A stretch of 64,000 nt of DNA from Microvirga lenta (lineage in GTDB: Bacteria; Pseudomonadota; Alphaproteobacteria; Rhizobiales; Beijerinckiaceae): NCBI RefSeq assembly GCF_020532555.1, contig NZ_JAJBBR010000008.1, forward strand, positions 1-64,000, read 5' to 3'. The translations under genes and the position numbers were made by a program. The stretch's first letter is position 1. Every line of letters starts with the position of its first letter. This document shows, one piece after another, positions 52,730 to 61,791 of the stretch. Below the pieces are notes generated by a model that did no database searches, was not told the DNA's origin, and was given only the letters and a program-made list of their open reading frames with translations.

Positions 52730-54325
52730 TCAGTGCCCCGCATCCGCCGGCGGCGCGGCTTTCGGCTTCTTGACGAAGGGCAGCGCGCAGATCAGCGCCA
52801 GGAACAGGATCGTCAGCAGCACGAACACGTCCGAGAACGACATCACCAGCGCCTCGCGCCGGACCATGTTCGACACGGTCTTGAGCGCCGCCTGGTTGGC
52901 ATCCGATCCGAGGCTCTGGAAGCCCATGGTCATGGTGTTCAGGGTCTCGACCGCCGTCGAACGGCTCCAGTTCACGCTCTCCCGCAGGCGCTGGAGGTGA
53001 AGGTCCCATCGGTTGTTGAGGGCGGTGTTGATGAGCGCCAGGCCCACCGCCCCGCCCAGGTTGCGGGTCAGGTTGTAGAGGCCGGACGCGTTCTTGATCC
53101 GGTCCGGCGGCAGGGTGCCGAGCGCGATGTTGTTGATCGGCACCATGCAGATCATCAGGCCCACGCCACGGAACACCTGAGGCATGAAGAGCTCCCAGAA
53201 GTCCCAGTCCTTGGTCAGGCCCGTGAACTGCCAGGTGCCGAAGGCGAAGCAGCCGAAGCCGATCGCCATCATCACCCGCGGGTCGAGCTTGCGCGACAGC
53301 ATGCCGGCGACCGGCGCCATCAGGAACATGCAGGCGCCCGACACGAACATGGTCTCGCCGATCTGCAGCGAGGAATAGCCGCGCACGCGCCCCAGATAGA
53401 CCGGATAGAGATAGGTCAGTCCGTAGAGGCCGATGCCCATGACGAAGCTGAAGGCGGAGCCTGCCATGAAGTTCCGGTCCGTGAAGGCCCGCAGGTCGAC
53501 GATGGGATGCTTCGCCGTGAAGACGCGGTAGAAGAAGGCAATCGCGGTGACGACGCAGAGCACCGTCAGGATGAGAACCGCCTCGTCCTGGAACCAGTCG
53601 TTGATCGGCCCCTCCTCCAGCACGAATTCCAGGCTGCCGAGGAAGACCGCCATGAAGCCGAGCCCGGCCCAGTCGAAGGTCTTGAACAGGCTCCAGTCCG
53701 GCTCGTCGAAATCGACCAGCAGGTAGGTCGAGATGGTCACGAAGATGCCGGGTACGATGTTGACCAGGAACAGCCAGTGCCAGGAGAACATGTCGGTGAG
53801 ATAGCCGCCGATGGTCGGGCCGACGGTGGGCGCGAGCGTCGCCACCAGACCGATGATGGGCGAGATCACCGGGCGCTTCTCGGGCGGGAAGATCGTGAAG
53901 GCGGAGGCGAAGACGGTCGGGATCATGCCGCCGCCGATGAAGCCCTGCAGCGCGCGCCAGACGATCATCTCCTCGATGGAGGTGGAGGTCGCGCACATGA
54001 AGCTCATGAGGGTGAAGCCGCCCGAGGCGATCACGAACATCCAGCGCGTGGAGAGCACGCGCGACAGGGTGCCGGAGAGCGGGATCATGATCACTTCCGC
54101 GATCAGATAGCTCGTCTGCACCCATGAGATCTCGTCCGACGAAGCGGACAGGCCGGCCTGAATCTCGGCAAGCGAGGCCGAGACGATCTGGATGTCCAGG
54201 ATCGCCATGAACATGCCGAAGACCATGCAGAAGAACGCGAAGGTCCGGCGCCGGTCGAGCGGCGCGGACTTCGCTGCGGGCATGGGTGCCGAGGGCTTGC
54301 CGGCAATGGCGGCGGAGGCGGCCAT
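52730..54325 (-). CDS. emrB: DHA2-family multidrug efflux permease, EmrB-like
   Basis: The product is 531 residues with 14 predicted helices, the normal DHA2 length. Key segments: motif C in helix 5 region (VATLAPTVGPTIGGYLTD), WRALQGFIGGGMIP, and FVSGACMFLMAPVAG. Proton-driven drug exporter that works with the EmrA adaptor encoded just upstream (12-base gap) and an outer-membrane channel encoded elsewhere. Controlled with emrA by the divergent TetR. Confidence 0.9.
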   Translation of the reverse strand: MAASAAIAGKPSAPMPAAKSAPLDRRRTFAFFCMVFGMFMAILDIQIVSASLAEIQAGLSASSDEISWVQTSYLIAEVIMIPLSGTLSRVLSTRWMFVIASGGFTLMSFMCATSTSIEEMIVWRALQGFIGGGMIPTVFASAFTIFPPEKRPVISPIIGLVATLAPTVGPTIGGYLTDMFSWHWLFLVNIVPGIFVTISTYLLVDFDEPDWSLFKTFDWAGLGFMAVFLGSLEFVLEEGPINDWFQDEAVLILTVLCVVTAIAFFYRVFTAKHPIVDLRAFTDRNFMAGSAFSFVMGIGLYGLTYLYPVYLGRVRGYSSLQIGETMFVSGACMFLMAPVAGMLSRKLDPRVMMAIGFGCFAFGTWQFTGLTKDWDFWELFMPQVFRGVGLMICMVPINNIALGTLPPDRIKNASGLYNLTRNLGGAVGLALINTALNNRWDLHLQRLRESVNWSRSTAVETLNTMTMGFQSLGSDANQAALKTVSNMVRREALVMSFSDVFVLLTILFLALICALPFVKKPKAAPPADAGH

Positions 54326-54337
54326 GGTTTCGTTCTC

Positions 54338-55534
54338 TTACCGTTGGGCGGTCTTGGTCGATCCGGTCTGCGTCCGGGTGTCCACGTTCACGACGACGGA
54401 CAGGCCGGGGCGCAGAAGCCCCTTGCGGGCGAATTCCTGGTCGACGCTGACCCGGACGGGCACGCGTTGGACGATCTTGGTGAAGTTGCCGGTGGCATTC
54501 TCCGGCGGAAGCAGGCTGAACACGGCGCCCGAGGCCGGCGAGACGCTCTCCACGGTGCCGACGATGTCCGCATCCGGGAAGGCATCGACCTCGATCCGGA
54601 CCTTCTGCCCCGCATGCAGGGAAGCGAGCTGCGTTTCCTTGAAGTTCGCATCCACGTGCACCGTGGTGAGCGGGACGACCGCCGCGAGGCGTGCGCCCGG
54701 CTGCACGAAGGTGCCGACCTCGACCGCCTTGTTGCCGATCACGCCATCCACGGGGGCGCGGATCTCGGTGAACGACAGATCGCGTTCCGCCCTGTCGACG
54801 GCCGTCTGCAGTTCGGCGGCCACGCGCCGGCCTTCAGTCTGCTGCGCCGCGAGAACGTCCACATTGGCCTTGGCCGCCGCCAGGGCGGCCTGCGCGCTCT
54901 TCACGTTGGCTTCGGCGCGGTCGCGGCCCGCCTTGGCGGTCTCGAGGGTCGCCTTGCTGGTGTAGTCGGAGCGGGAAAGCTGCAGCTGACGGGCGTAATC
55001 GGCCTCGGCACGCTCGGCCTCGGCACGGGCCGCCGCGACCTGGGCCTCGGCCTGCGCGACGGAGGCCCGGGCGGCCTCCACCTGCTTGCCGATGCGCGCG
55101 ATGGCGCTTTCCTGCGTGGCCAGCTTGTCCTTGGCCGATTGCAGGGCGAGCCGGTAATCGCCGTCGTCGATCTTGGCGATCAGGTCGCCGGCCCTGACGC
55201 TCTGGTTGTTCGCGACGCTGACCGAGTCCACATAGCCCGACACCTTGGCCGAGAGGATCGTGATATCCGCCTGCACGTAGGCGTCGTCGGTCGAAACCAT
55301 GAAGCGGCCGGTGTTCCACCACTCCATGCCCTCATAGCCGCCGAACGCAAGGCCGCCGGCCAGAACGGCAAGGATAACCAGCCGTTTGCCGAGCTTGCCC
55401 TTCGGCCGCTTCGCCGGAGCCGGCTCCTGAGCCGCCGCAGGCCGCGGCTCGGCCGCCGCCTCGGGGGCCCTGCTCTCGGGAGCGGGCGCGGAAACGCCCC
55501 GGCCGGCCTGATCGTATTCGTCCCGGTAAGCCAT
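54338..55534 (-). CDS. emrA: HlyD/EmrA-type membrane fusion protein
   Basis: The product is 398 residues. Ala/Pro/Glu-rich cytoplasmic N-terminus (about 1-45), one membrane helix (RLVILAVLAGGLAFGG, about 51-66), lipoyl-like half-motifs (YVDSVSVANNQSVRAGD), a long Ala-rich coiled hairpin (about 120-225), and a beta-barrel domain (IRAPVDGVIGNKAVEVGTF). It links EmrB to an outer-membrane channel. GAGG precedes ATG. First gene of the operon; the TetR operator lies about 100 bases upstream. Confidence 0.9.
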   Translation of the reverse strand: MAYRDEYDQAGRGVSAPAPESRAPEAAAEPRPAAAQEPAPAKRPKGKLGKRLVILAVLAGGLAFGGYEGMEWWNTGRFMVSTDDAYVQADITILSAKVSGYVDSVSVANNQSVRAGDLIAKIDDGDYRLALQSAKDKLATQESAIARIGKQVEAARASVAQAEAQVAAARAEAERAEADYARQLQLSRSDYTSKATLETAKAGRDRAEANVKSAQAALAAAKANVDVLAAQQTEGRRVAAELQTAVDRAERDLSFTEIRAPVDGVIGNKAVEVGTFVQPGARLAAVVPLTTVHVDANFKETQLASLHAGQKVRIEVDAFPDADIVGTVESVSPASGAVFSLLPPENATGNFTKIVQRVPVRVSVDQEFARKGLLRPGLSVVVNVDTRTQTGSTKTAQR

Positions 55535-55631
55535 GTGGAAAACCTCTAACAGCGCGACAACCGGTACAGCCGGACGAGTCCGCTCGCTTCCTTGCCGCTT
55601 TCGCCTATGATGCCTATGTGATCTATATGAT

Positions 55632-55652
55632 TTGACTGAACGGTTCGGTCAA
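55632..55652. promoter_or_regulatory. TetR operator in the emrA-tetR intergenic region
   Basis: Near-perfect 21-bp inverted repeat: TTGACTGAAC, central G, GTTCGGTCAA, with one mismatched pair. It lies midway between divergent emrA and the TetR gene, 25 bases before the regulator start, the typical place for joint control of pump and repressor. Confidence 0.75.
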
Positions 55653-55676
55653 TGGCTTGAAGGTGATAAAACGCAC

Positions 55677-56342
55677 ATGAGCGACGTGAAAGACATCGCT
55701 GTCGCCGGAAATCCGTCTCCTCCTCCCCCGGAAGACGGCGCCGAGAACCAGAAGCGCCGCCAGATCCTGGACGGAGCCCGGCAGGTCTTCCTGGCCCAGG
55801 GCTTCGACGGCGCGAGCATGGGCGAGATCGCCAAGGTCGCGGGCGTCTCCAAGGGCACGCTCTATGTCTATTTCGACAACAAGGAGAAGCTCTTCGAGGC
55901 GCTGACCATCGAGGAGAAGAGCGGCCTCGCCGAGGTTCTCTTCAAGCTCGACGGGGAGGATCCGGACGTGCGCGCCGTCCTGACCAAGCTCGGCGAGACT
56001 TATCTGCGCTACATGGGGCGTCCCGACCATGTCTCGTCGGTCCGGATGGTGATCGGCGCGGCCGAGAAGTTTCCCCGCCTGGGCCAGGCCTTCTTCGACG
56101 CCGGGCCGCGCCAGGGCGCCGCCCGCCTCAAGGCCTACCTGGACCGTCAGGTCGAGGCCGGGCGCCTCTCCATCGAGGATACGGGCATCGCCGCCCAGCA
56201 CTTCCTCGACCTGTGCAGCTCCGGCACCCTGCGCCGCCTGCTCTTCGCCGTGGGCGACATGCCGACCGAGGAGGAGATCGGGAAAAACGTGGAGAATGCG
56301 ATCCGCGTCTTCTTCGCGGCCTATGGGCCGAGGGCGAGTTAA
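55677..56342 (+). CDS. TetR-family repressor of the EmrAB pump
   Basis: The product is 221 residues from ATG at 55677. N-terminal Pro-rich tail, then HTH at about 28-75 (RRQILDGARQVFLAQGFDGASMGEIAKVAGVSKGTLYVYFDNKEKLF), and a C-terminal ligand domain of the AcrR type (TetR_C). The frame extends to 55632 but that would overlap the operator, so the later ATG is chosen. Predicted to repress emrAB and itself until a substrate binds. Confidence 0.88.
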   Translation: MSDVKDIAVAGNPSPPPPEDGAENQKRRQILDGARQVFLAQGFDGASMGEIAKVAGVSKGTLYVYFDNKEKLFEALTIEEKSGLAEVLFKLDGEDPDVRAVLTKLGETYLRYMGRPDHVSSVRMVIGAAEKFPRLGQAFFDAGPRQGAARLKAYLDRQVEAGRLSIEDTGIAAQHFLDLCSSGTLRRLLFAVGDMPTEEEIGKNVENAIRVFFAAYGPRAS

Positions 56343-56441
56343 GCATCAGCTCCACCGGCGCGGCATAGCGACAGGACGGATTGTTGATCGGATCAGGGCC
56401 TTCGAATAGCGTCCCAGTCATGGGATAGAATCGGGAATGCT

Positions 56442-56984
56442 GTGACCGCCGACATCACTACTGTCGCTACCCGCATCGTTTATGAGAACCGGTGGATGCG
56501 AGTTCGCGAGGATGAAATCCGCCACCGGGACGGCTCCTGTGGGGTCTACGGCGTAGTCGAGAAAACCAATTTCGCCGTGATCGTGCCGGTCGAAGACAGC
56601 TCGACGTATCTCGTTGAGCAGTACCGCTATCCGGTAAAAGGGCGTTACTGGGAATTCCCGCAGGGGGCATGGGAGCAGGCTCCCGACACGGATCCCCTTG
56701 TTCTCGCCGGGGCCGAGCTGCTGGAAGAGACCGGCCTAACGGCCGATGAGATGGTTCAGGTCGGGCATCTCTTCGAGGGTTACGGGTATTCAACCCAGAG
56801 CTATGACGTCTATCTGGCCAGGGGCCTTGCTCAGCACAATGCCCGGCGCGAGCGGACCGAGCAGGACATGATCTGCCGTCGCTTCGGCCTTGATGAGGTC
56901 GAGCAAATGATCGTCGGCGGCATGATCAAGGATGCCGCGACCGTCGCGGCATTTGGCCTTTTGCGCCTTCAGAAGCTGATTTGA
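56442..56984 (+). CDS. NUDIX hydrolase, ADP-ribose pyrophosphatase-like
   Basis: The product is 180 residues from GTG with GGGA 6 bases upstream. The NUDIX box lies at about 78-100 (GAWEQAPDTDPLVLAGAELLEETGLTA): the EE of REUxEE is kept but the Arg is Ala (GAELLEE). Upstream ERYPV-like VEQYRYPVKGRYWEFP is typical of ADP-ribose or nucleoside-sugar pyrophosphatases. It cleaves nucleotide diphosphate derivatives with Mg2+; the exact substrate is open. Confidence 0.82.
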   Translation: MTADITTVATRIVYENRWMRVREDEIRHRDGSCGVYGVVEKTNFAVIVPVEDSSTYLVEQYRYPVKGRYWEFPQGAWEQAPDTDPLVLAGAELLEETGLTADEMVQVGHLFEGYGYSTQSYDVYLARGLAQHNARRERTEQDMICRRFGLDEVEQMIVGGMIKDAATVAAFGLLRLQKLI

Positions 56985-57035
56985 CTCTCAGAGCCGGCCC
57001 GGTTTGAAGCTGCGAGCCAGTCGCCTCCCCAGCCT

Positions 57036-57722
57036 TCAAGCGTCCTCGCGCATGGCCTCTGCCACGCGGGCCTGGAGCACGTCGGGCTTGCGCAGGATCA
57101 GGGCGCCCCTGGTGCGCTCGATCAGTCCCTCATGGGACATCATCGAGAATTCCCGCGTCACCTGCTCGCGGCGGCAGCCGATGCGGGCCGCCATGATGTG
57201 GTGGAAGGGCGGCGGCGTGATGACCCGCTCCCCTCCCCGGTCGCCCCGGGGCATGGAGAGACGCAGGAGCTCGGAATAGAGCCTGTGCCGCAGGTCGAGC
57301 ACCGTCTGCTCGACGAAGCGGGCGTTCAGGTCGCGGATGCGGGACGCCATGAGGCAGAAGAGCCGCTCCGCCACATGGTTGTTGGAGAACAGGATTTCCC
57401 GGAAGACCGAAGCCGGCATCACGCAGGCCTCGCCCCGGGTGAGTGCCGTCACGTTGGCGGAGCGCTTGATCCCGTCGAGCGCCGCAAGCTCGCCGAAGAG
57501 CTCTCCGGGCTTCATCTCGTCCAGGATGACCTCCTTGCCGGAAGCGGTGCGCATGAGCACCCGCACCTCGCCCGACAGGAGAAAATAGACGTCCGTCGAG
57601 AGATCGTCGAAATCGACCAGCGTCTCCTCGGGGTCGAAGCGGCGCCAGTTCGCCCGCGCCTCGAAAGGAGCAAGGTCGATGTCCAACCCCTTGAAGAGCA
57701 AGACGCTCGCGAGCCGTGCCAT
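57036..57722 (-). CDS. Crp/Fnr-family transcriptional regulator
   Basis: The product is 228 residues. N-terminal cNMP-type effector domain (about 1-120; DVYFLLSGEVRVLMRTASGKEV, PGELFGELAALDG), then a C-terminal HTH (about 165-215; MAARIGCRREQVTREFSMMSHEGLIERT). No Fe-S-binding Cys cluster like Fnr; the motif in the effector domain suggests a cyclic nucleotide or similar signal. GGGAGGCGA precedes ATG. Divergent from the ABC-F gene. Confidence 0.9.
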   Translation of the reverse strand: MARLASVLLFKGLDIDLAPFEARANWRRFDPEETLVDFDDLSTDVYFLLSGEVRVLMRTASGKEVILDEMKPGELFGELAALDGIKRSANVTALTRGEACVMPASVFREILFSNNHVAERLFCLMASRIRDLNARFVEQTVLDLRHRLYSELLRLSMPRGDRGGERVITPPPFHHIMAARIGCRREQVTREFSMMSHEGLIERTRGALILRKPDVLQARVAEAMREDA

Positions 57723-57896
57723 CGTTCGCCTCCCTTCATCCCCTAAAGGGCCTTCCGAGCCACCTTAAGGCCAAGCTTCAATTATATAGCGTAGCCACTC
57801 TCAATAAAAGGTCCCGAAGAGGCGCCACATGCTGCTGTTGCTTCGGAAAATCGGCAACCGTCTTGTCAGGAACCCCATGACGGGCCAAAAGGCGCC

Positions 57897-59774
57897 ATGC
57901 TTCACGTATCCGACCTGACCTATCGTATTGGAGACCGGCTGATCCTCGATCGGGCCTCCTTCGCCCTGCCCCCCGGCAGCAAGGTCGGCCTTGTGGGACG
58001 CAACGGCGCAGGCAAGACCACCCTGTTCCGCATCGTCCAGGGCGAGATCCCGGCGGAGAGCGGGGATATTTCCCTTCCCCGCGGCGTGAAGATCGGCGCC
58101 GTCGCCCAGGAGGCCCCCGGCGGGCCGGAGACGCTGATCGAGGTGGTGCTGGCCGCCGACAAGGAGCGCACTGCCCTTCTGGCGGAGGCCGAGACGGCGG
58201 ACGGCTTCCGCCGGGCGGAAATCGAGACCCGGCTCACCGATATCGGCGCCTATTCGGCGCCCGCCCGCGCGGCCTCGATCCTGCACGGCCTCGGCTTCGA
58301 CGCCGAGGCCCAGAACCGGCCCTGCTCGTCCTTCTCGGGTGGCTGGCGCATGAGGGTGGCCCTGGCCGCCGTTCTGTTCGCCGAGCCGGACCTGCTGCTC
58401 CTCGACGAGCCGACCAACTACCTCGATCTCGAAGGCACGCTCTGGCTCTACGACTATCTGGGCCGCTACCCCCACACGGTTCTGGTCATCAGCCACGACC
58501 GCGAACTCCTCGACACCTCCGTCAACCACATCCTGCACCTCGACCGGGGCAAGCTGACCATCTATCGCGGCGGCTACACCTCCTTCGCCAAGCAGCTCGC
58601 CGAGAAGCGCGAGCTGACCGCGAAGCTCAAGATGAAGCAGGAGGCGGAGCGCAAGCACCTGCAGGCCTTCGTCGACCGCTTCAAGGCGAAGGCCTCCAAG
58701 GCGCGCCAGGCGCAGTCGAGGGTGAAGCGGCTGGCAAAGCTCGAGCCCATCGCCACCATCGTGGAAGACGACGTGCTTCCCTTCGACCTGCCGAGCCCGG
58801 AACGCCCCCTCGCCCCACCGCTGATCGCCATCGAGAGCGCCGCCGCGGGCTACGGGGACCGGACGATCCTCGACCGCCTGAACCTGACGATCCAGCCGGA
58901 CGACCGCATCGCGCTCCTCGGCGCCAACGGCAACGGCAAATCGACTTTCTGCAAGCTCATCGGCGGCAGGCTGGCGCCCCTGAAGGGCGAGATCCGCCGC
59001 CCGGGCAAGATGGAGGTCGCCTACTTTGCCCAGCACCAGGTGGACGAGCTGAACCCGAACGCCACCGCCTATGACCATGTGGCGAAGCTCATGCCCGACG
59101 TTCCGGTCGCCAAGGCGCGGGCCCGCGCGGCCCGGTTCGGCTTCGGCGGGCCCAAGGCCGACACGCCGGTCTCGTCGCTTTCCGGCGGCGAGAAGGCCCG
59201 CCTTCTCATGGGTTTGGCGGCCTTCCACGGCCCCAACCTGCTCATTCTCGACGAGCCGACCAACCACCTCGACATCGACAGCCGCACGGCCCTCATGGAG
59301 GCGATCAACGACTATACGGGCGCCGTGATCCTGGTGAGCCACGACCGCTTCCTGATCGAGGCCTGCGCCGACCGGCTCTGGATCGTCGGCAACGGCACCG
59401 TCAAGCCGTTCGACGGCGACATGGACGATTACCGGCAGCTCGTGCTTTCGGGCGACCTCGAACCGCAGAAGCGCCAGGACAAGCCTCAGGCTTCCGGGGC
59501 GTCGAAGGTGGACGAGCGCCGGGCCGCCGCCGAGCGACGCGTGGCGCTGGCACCCCTGCGCAAGAAGCTGGAGGTCCTCGAAGCCCGCATGTCCAAGCTC
59601 TCGGACGTGATCGCCAAGGTCGATGCGGCGCTCGCCGACGGCAGCGCCTTCCAAAAGGACCCGGCCAAGGCGAGCGAACTGGCCAAGATGCGCGCCGAGG
59701 CGGCACAGACCCTCGCCTCCGTCGAGGAGGAGTGGCTGACCGTCAGCAGCGAAATCGAGGAAGCTTCGGCCTGA
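57897..59774 (+). CDS. ABC-F family ATPase (Uup/YheS-like)
   Basis: The product is 625 residues with two ATPase modules and no membrane helices. Module 1: Walker A GLVGRNGAGKTTL, signature SSFSGGWRMRVALA, Walker B LLLLDEPTNYLD. Module 2: GANGNGKSTF, SLSGGEKARLLMG, LLILDEPTNHLD. A linker of about 80 charged residues (250-320) sits between, the P-site tRNA interaction motif region of the family, and a C-terminal coiled coil (about 540-625) resembles Uup. ABC-F proteins act on ribosomes. A stem-loop at 59763-59783 overlaps the stop. Confidence 0.9.
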   Translation: MLHVSDLTYRIGDRLILDRASFALPPGSKVGLVGRNGAGKTTLFRIVQGEIPAESGDISLPRGVKIGAVAQEAPGGPETLIEVVLAADKERTALLAEAETADGFRRAEIETRLTDIGAYSAPARAASILHGLGFDAEAQNRPCSSFSGGWRMRVALAAVLFAEPDLLLLDEPTNYLDLEGTLWLYDYLGRYPHTVLVISHDRELLDTSVNHILHLDRGKLTIYRGGYTSFAKQLAEKRELTAKLKMKQEAERKHLQAFVDRFKAKASKARQAQSRVKRLAKLEPIATIVEDDVLPFDLPSPERPLAPPLIAIESAAAGYGDRTILDRLNLTIQPDDRIALLGANGNGKSTFCKLIGGRLAPLKGEIRRPGKMEVAYFAQHQVDELNPNATAYDHVAKLMPDVPVAKARARAARFGFGGPKADTPVSSLSGGEKARLLMGLAAFHGPNLLILDEPTNHLDIDSRTALMEAINDYTGAVILVSHDRFLIEACADRLWIVGNGTVKPFDGDMDDYRQLVLSGDLEPQKRQDKPQASGASKVDERRAAAERRVALAPLRKKLEVLEARMSKLSDVIAKVDAALADGSAFQKDPAKASELAKMRAEAAQTLASVEEEWLTVSSEIEEASA

Positions 59775-59783
59775 GCCCGAAGC
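59763..59783. terminator. Hairpin between convergent ABC-F and lipoprotein genes
   Basis: 7-bp stem GCTTCGG / CCGAAGC with a 7-base loop, including the ABC-F stop codon. No T run. Confidence 0.4.
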
Positions 59784-59801
59784 CGGTCAGGATGCGGCCC
59801 C

Positions 59802-60179
59802 TTACCTCACCACCCGGTCGAGCCGGTTGTTGACGAAGAAATAGAGCTCGCGACCGCCCGGCTCGGAATAGAGCACCTGCACCTCACGCTGGCCCTTGCC
59901 GCTCTCGCCGACGAGCACATCCGTCGCGGGTTTTCCTTTCAGGAGAACCAGTTCGCATTCCGTGATCCCGGGCGCGATGACGGTGGCCGTGGTGGCGGCG
60001 GTTCCGGTGCAGCGCCCGTCCGGCCCGAGCACCGGGCCGTCGACGACGGGTCCCGAGGCGGCCATGGGAGCCGGCGCAGAGGCAACGGTGGCGACGGCCG
60101 GCGCTTCCGTCCGGCCGCTGTTGCAGGCGGCCAGCCCAAGAGTCACGAGGGCCAGCATCGATACGACCTTCACACGCAT
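59802..60179 (-). CDS. Small lipoprotein, unknown function
   Basis: The product is 125 residues with lipobox LGLAAC near residue 19. An Ala/Pro/Val-rich linker of about 30 residues leads to a C-terminal domain (GITECELVLLKGKPATDVLVGESGKGQREV, YSEPGGRELYFFVNNRLDRVV) reminiscent of SmpA/OmlA-type sensing or assembly lipoproteins. ATG at 60179 is preferred over TTG at 60188 for spacing from AGGGA. The gene starts about where the S10 peptidase gene ends, so the two are probably co-transcribed. Confidence 0.7.
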   Translation of the reverse strand: MRVKVVSMLALVTLGLAACNSGRTEAPAVATVASAPAPMAASGPVVDGPVLGPDGRCTGTAATTATVIAPGITECELVLLKGKPATDVLVGESGKGQREVQVLYSEPGGRELYFFVNNRLDRVVR

Positions 60180-60184
60180 TCCGT

Positions 60185-61720
60185 TCAATCCCTGTTACTC
60201 GCAGCCCGCGCCTGCAGGGCCTCCTCGAAGAGGCGCCGCACGTCGTCCCGGAAGGCCTGGCGCGAGTCCTGGCGCGAATAGAACATGTGGCCGCCTTCGT
60301 AAACCTCGAGGGACAGGCGCTTCTCCGGACCGAGATCCGGGATCTGGTTCATGATGAGCTGCGATGCGTAATAGGGCGTCACCAGATCGGTGAAGCCGTG
60401 AGTGACGAGAACCCTTAGGTTTCCGTCGAGCGCCATGGCCTGCCGCAGCTCCTCCACGCTTTCGGGAGCGTCGCGTCCGCCGCCCCACCTCCATGCCTGG
60501 TTCACACCGCCGTTGAGCAGGTTGTACCGGCCTTCCGCCTTGTAGTTCAGGGTCCTGGTGAGATGATCGATCGTGGCGCTCGTCAGAGGAGCGGTCATGC
60601 CGTCGAGGACAGGATCCTCATAGCGGGACATGTAGTTCGTGGGGTTGGGATCGGCTCCCGAGACATTGGTGTCGTAAGCGCTGACCACCGTCGAGGAGCC
60701 ACGGCGCAACTCCCGCTGGAGGGTCGTCACGTCGATACGGCCGGCGAGACGGCGGACCAGATCGGCATCGAGTCCCGTCAGTTCGGTCACCCGGCGGGCG
60801 ACGCGCTCCACTGCCTCCTTGTCCTGCACGCCGCGGATCAGATCGACCAGATACTCTCCCGAGGCATAGCGCTCGGCCTCCGCCAGAGCCTCCCGGGTGA
60901 CCGGTCCTCGGTCGCTCATGGCCGCGGCGGCGGCGGAAGGCAGCCTTGCGGCGACGGCCCAGGGATCGGTCACGTCCTGATCGATCCAGGCGAAATCCAG
61001 AACGGGCGAGACGAGCACCAAACCGCTGAAGCCGATGCCCTGATCGCTTTGCAGCTTCTGAGCCAGCAGGGGACCGCGGAACCCGCCATAGCTCTCGCCG
61101 GCGAAGAACTTGGGCGATTGGAGCCGGTTCTTCTCCTTCAGCCAACGCATGACGAAGGCGGCGAGACCGTCGATATCGCCCTGAATGGAATAGAACCGCT
61201 CCCTAACCTGGTCGCCGCCGACGATGCGGCTGTACCCCGTTCCGGGCGGGTCGATGAAGACGAGGTCCGTGAATTCGAGCCACGTCTCCGCATTCGGGAC
61301 CAGGCCCGGCGAAGCCGAAGGGTTGATGGTCGGGCCGTCCAGGGGAAGGCGCCAGGGCCCTATAGCCAGGAGATGGAGATAGGCCGACGAGGCTCCTGGC
61401 CCGCCGTTCACCGCGAAGGTCACCGGCCGTGTGGCGGGATCGGCGTCCTCCCGCGTGTAGGCGGTGAAGCCGATCTCGGCCTGCGGAGCTCCTTGCGGGT
61501 CGGTCAGGGTCAGGGAACCCGCCGTTGCGATGAAGCGCAAGGTCCGGCCGGGAAGCTCGAGGGTATGCCGTGTGACCGATTCCGGCGGAAGCTGCGCCTC
61601 GGGGCGCCGCGGCTCCGGCCGCTCCGCGGCCGGCCTCGCCTCCTGGGCCTGAAGCGTGAAAGGCGCCGCCAGGGACAGGCACAGCGCGGCGAGCAGGGAA
61701 AAACGGGACATCCGGGTCAT
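60185..61720 (-). CDS. S10-family serine carboxypeptidase-like peptidase
   Basis: The product is 511 residues with a signal peptide (RFSLLAALCLSLAAPFTLQ, cleaved at AQA). The S10 oxyanion motif NGGPGASSAYLHL (about 103), nucleophile in FAGESYGGFRGP (about 193), Asp in THGFTDLVTPYY (about 452) and His in YEGGHMFYSRQD (about 484) form the catalytic triad. Exopeptidase or related acyl hydrolase in the periplasm. ATG at 61720 follows AGGAGG about 9 bases upstream. Confidence 0.88.
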   Translation of the reverse strand: MTRMSRFSLLAALCLSLAAPFTLQAQEARPAAERPEPRRPEAQLPPESVTRHTLELPGRTLRFIATAGSLTLTDPQGAPQAEIGFTAYTREDADPATRPVTFAVNGGPGASSAYLHLLAIGPWRLPLDGPTINPSASPGLVPNAETWLEFTDLVFIDPPGTGYSRIVGGDQVRERFYSIQGDIDGLAAFVMRWLKEKNRLQSPKFFAGESYGGFRGPLLAQKLQSDQGIGFSGLVLVSPVLDFAWIDQDVTDPWAVAARLPSAAAAAMSDRGPVTREALAEAERYASGEYLVDLIRGVQDKEAVERVARRVTELTGLDADLVRRLAGRIDVTTLQRELRRGSSTVVSAYDTNVSGADPNPTNYMSRYEDPVLDGMTAPLTSATIDHLTRTLNYKAEGRYNLLNGGVNQAWRWGGGRDAPESVEELRQAMALDGNLRVLVTHGFTDLVTPYYASQLIMNQIPDLGPEKRLSLEVYEGGHMFYSRQDSRQAFRDDVRRLFEEALQARAASNRD

Positions 61721-61791
61721 CAAGGGGATCCTCCTGGCTTCCTTGCAAATGGGAAAGCCGCACCTGCGTTCCACAAACGATTCCGCGAGGT

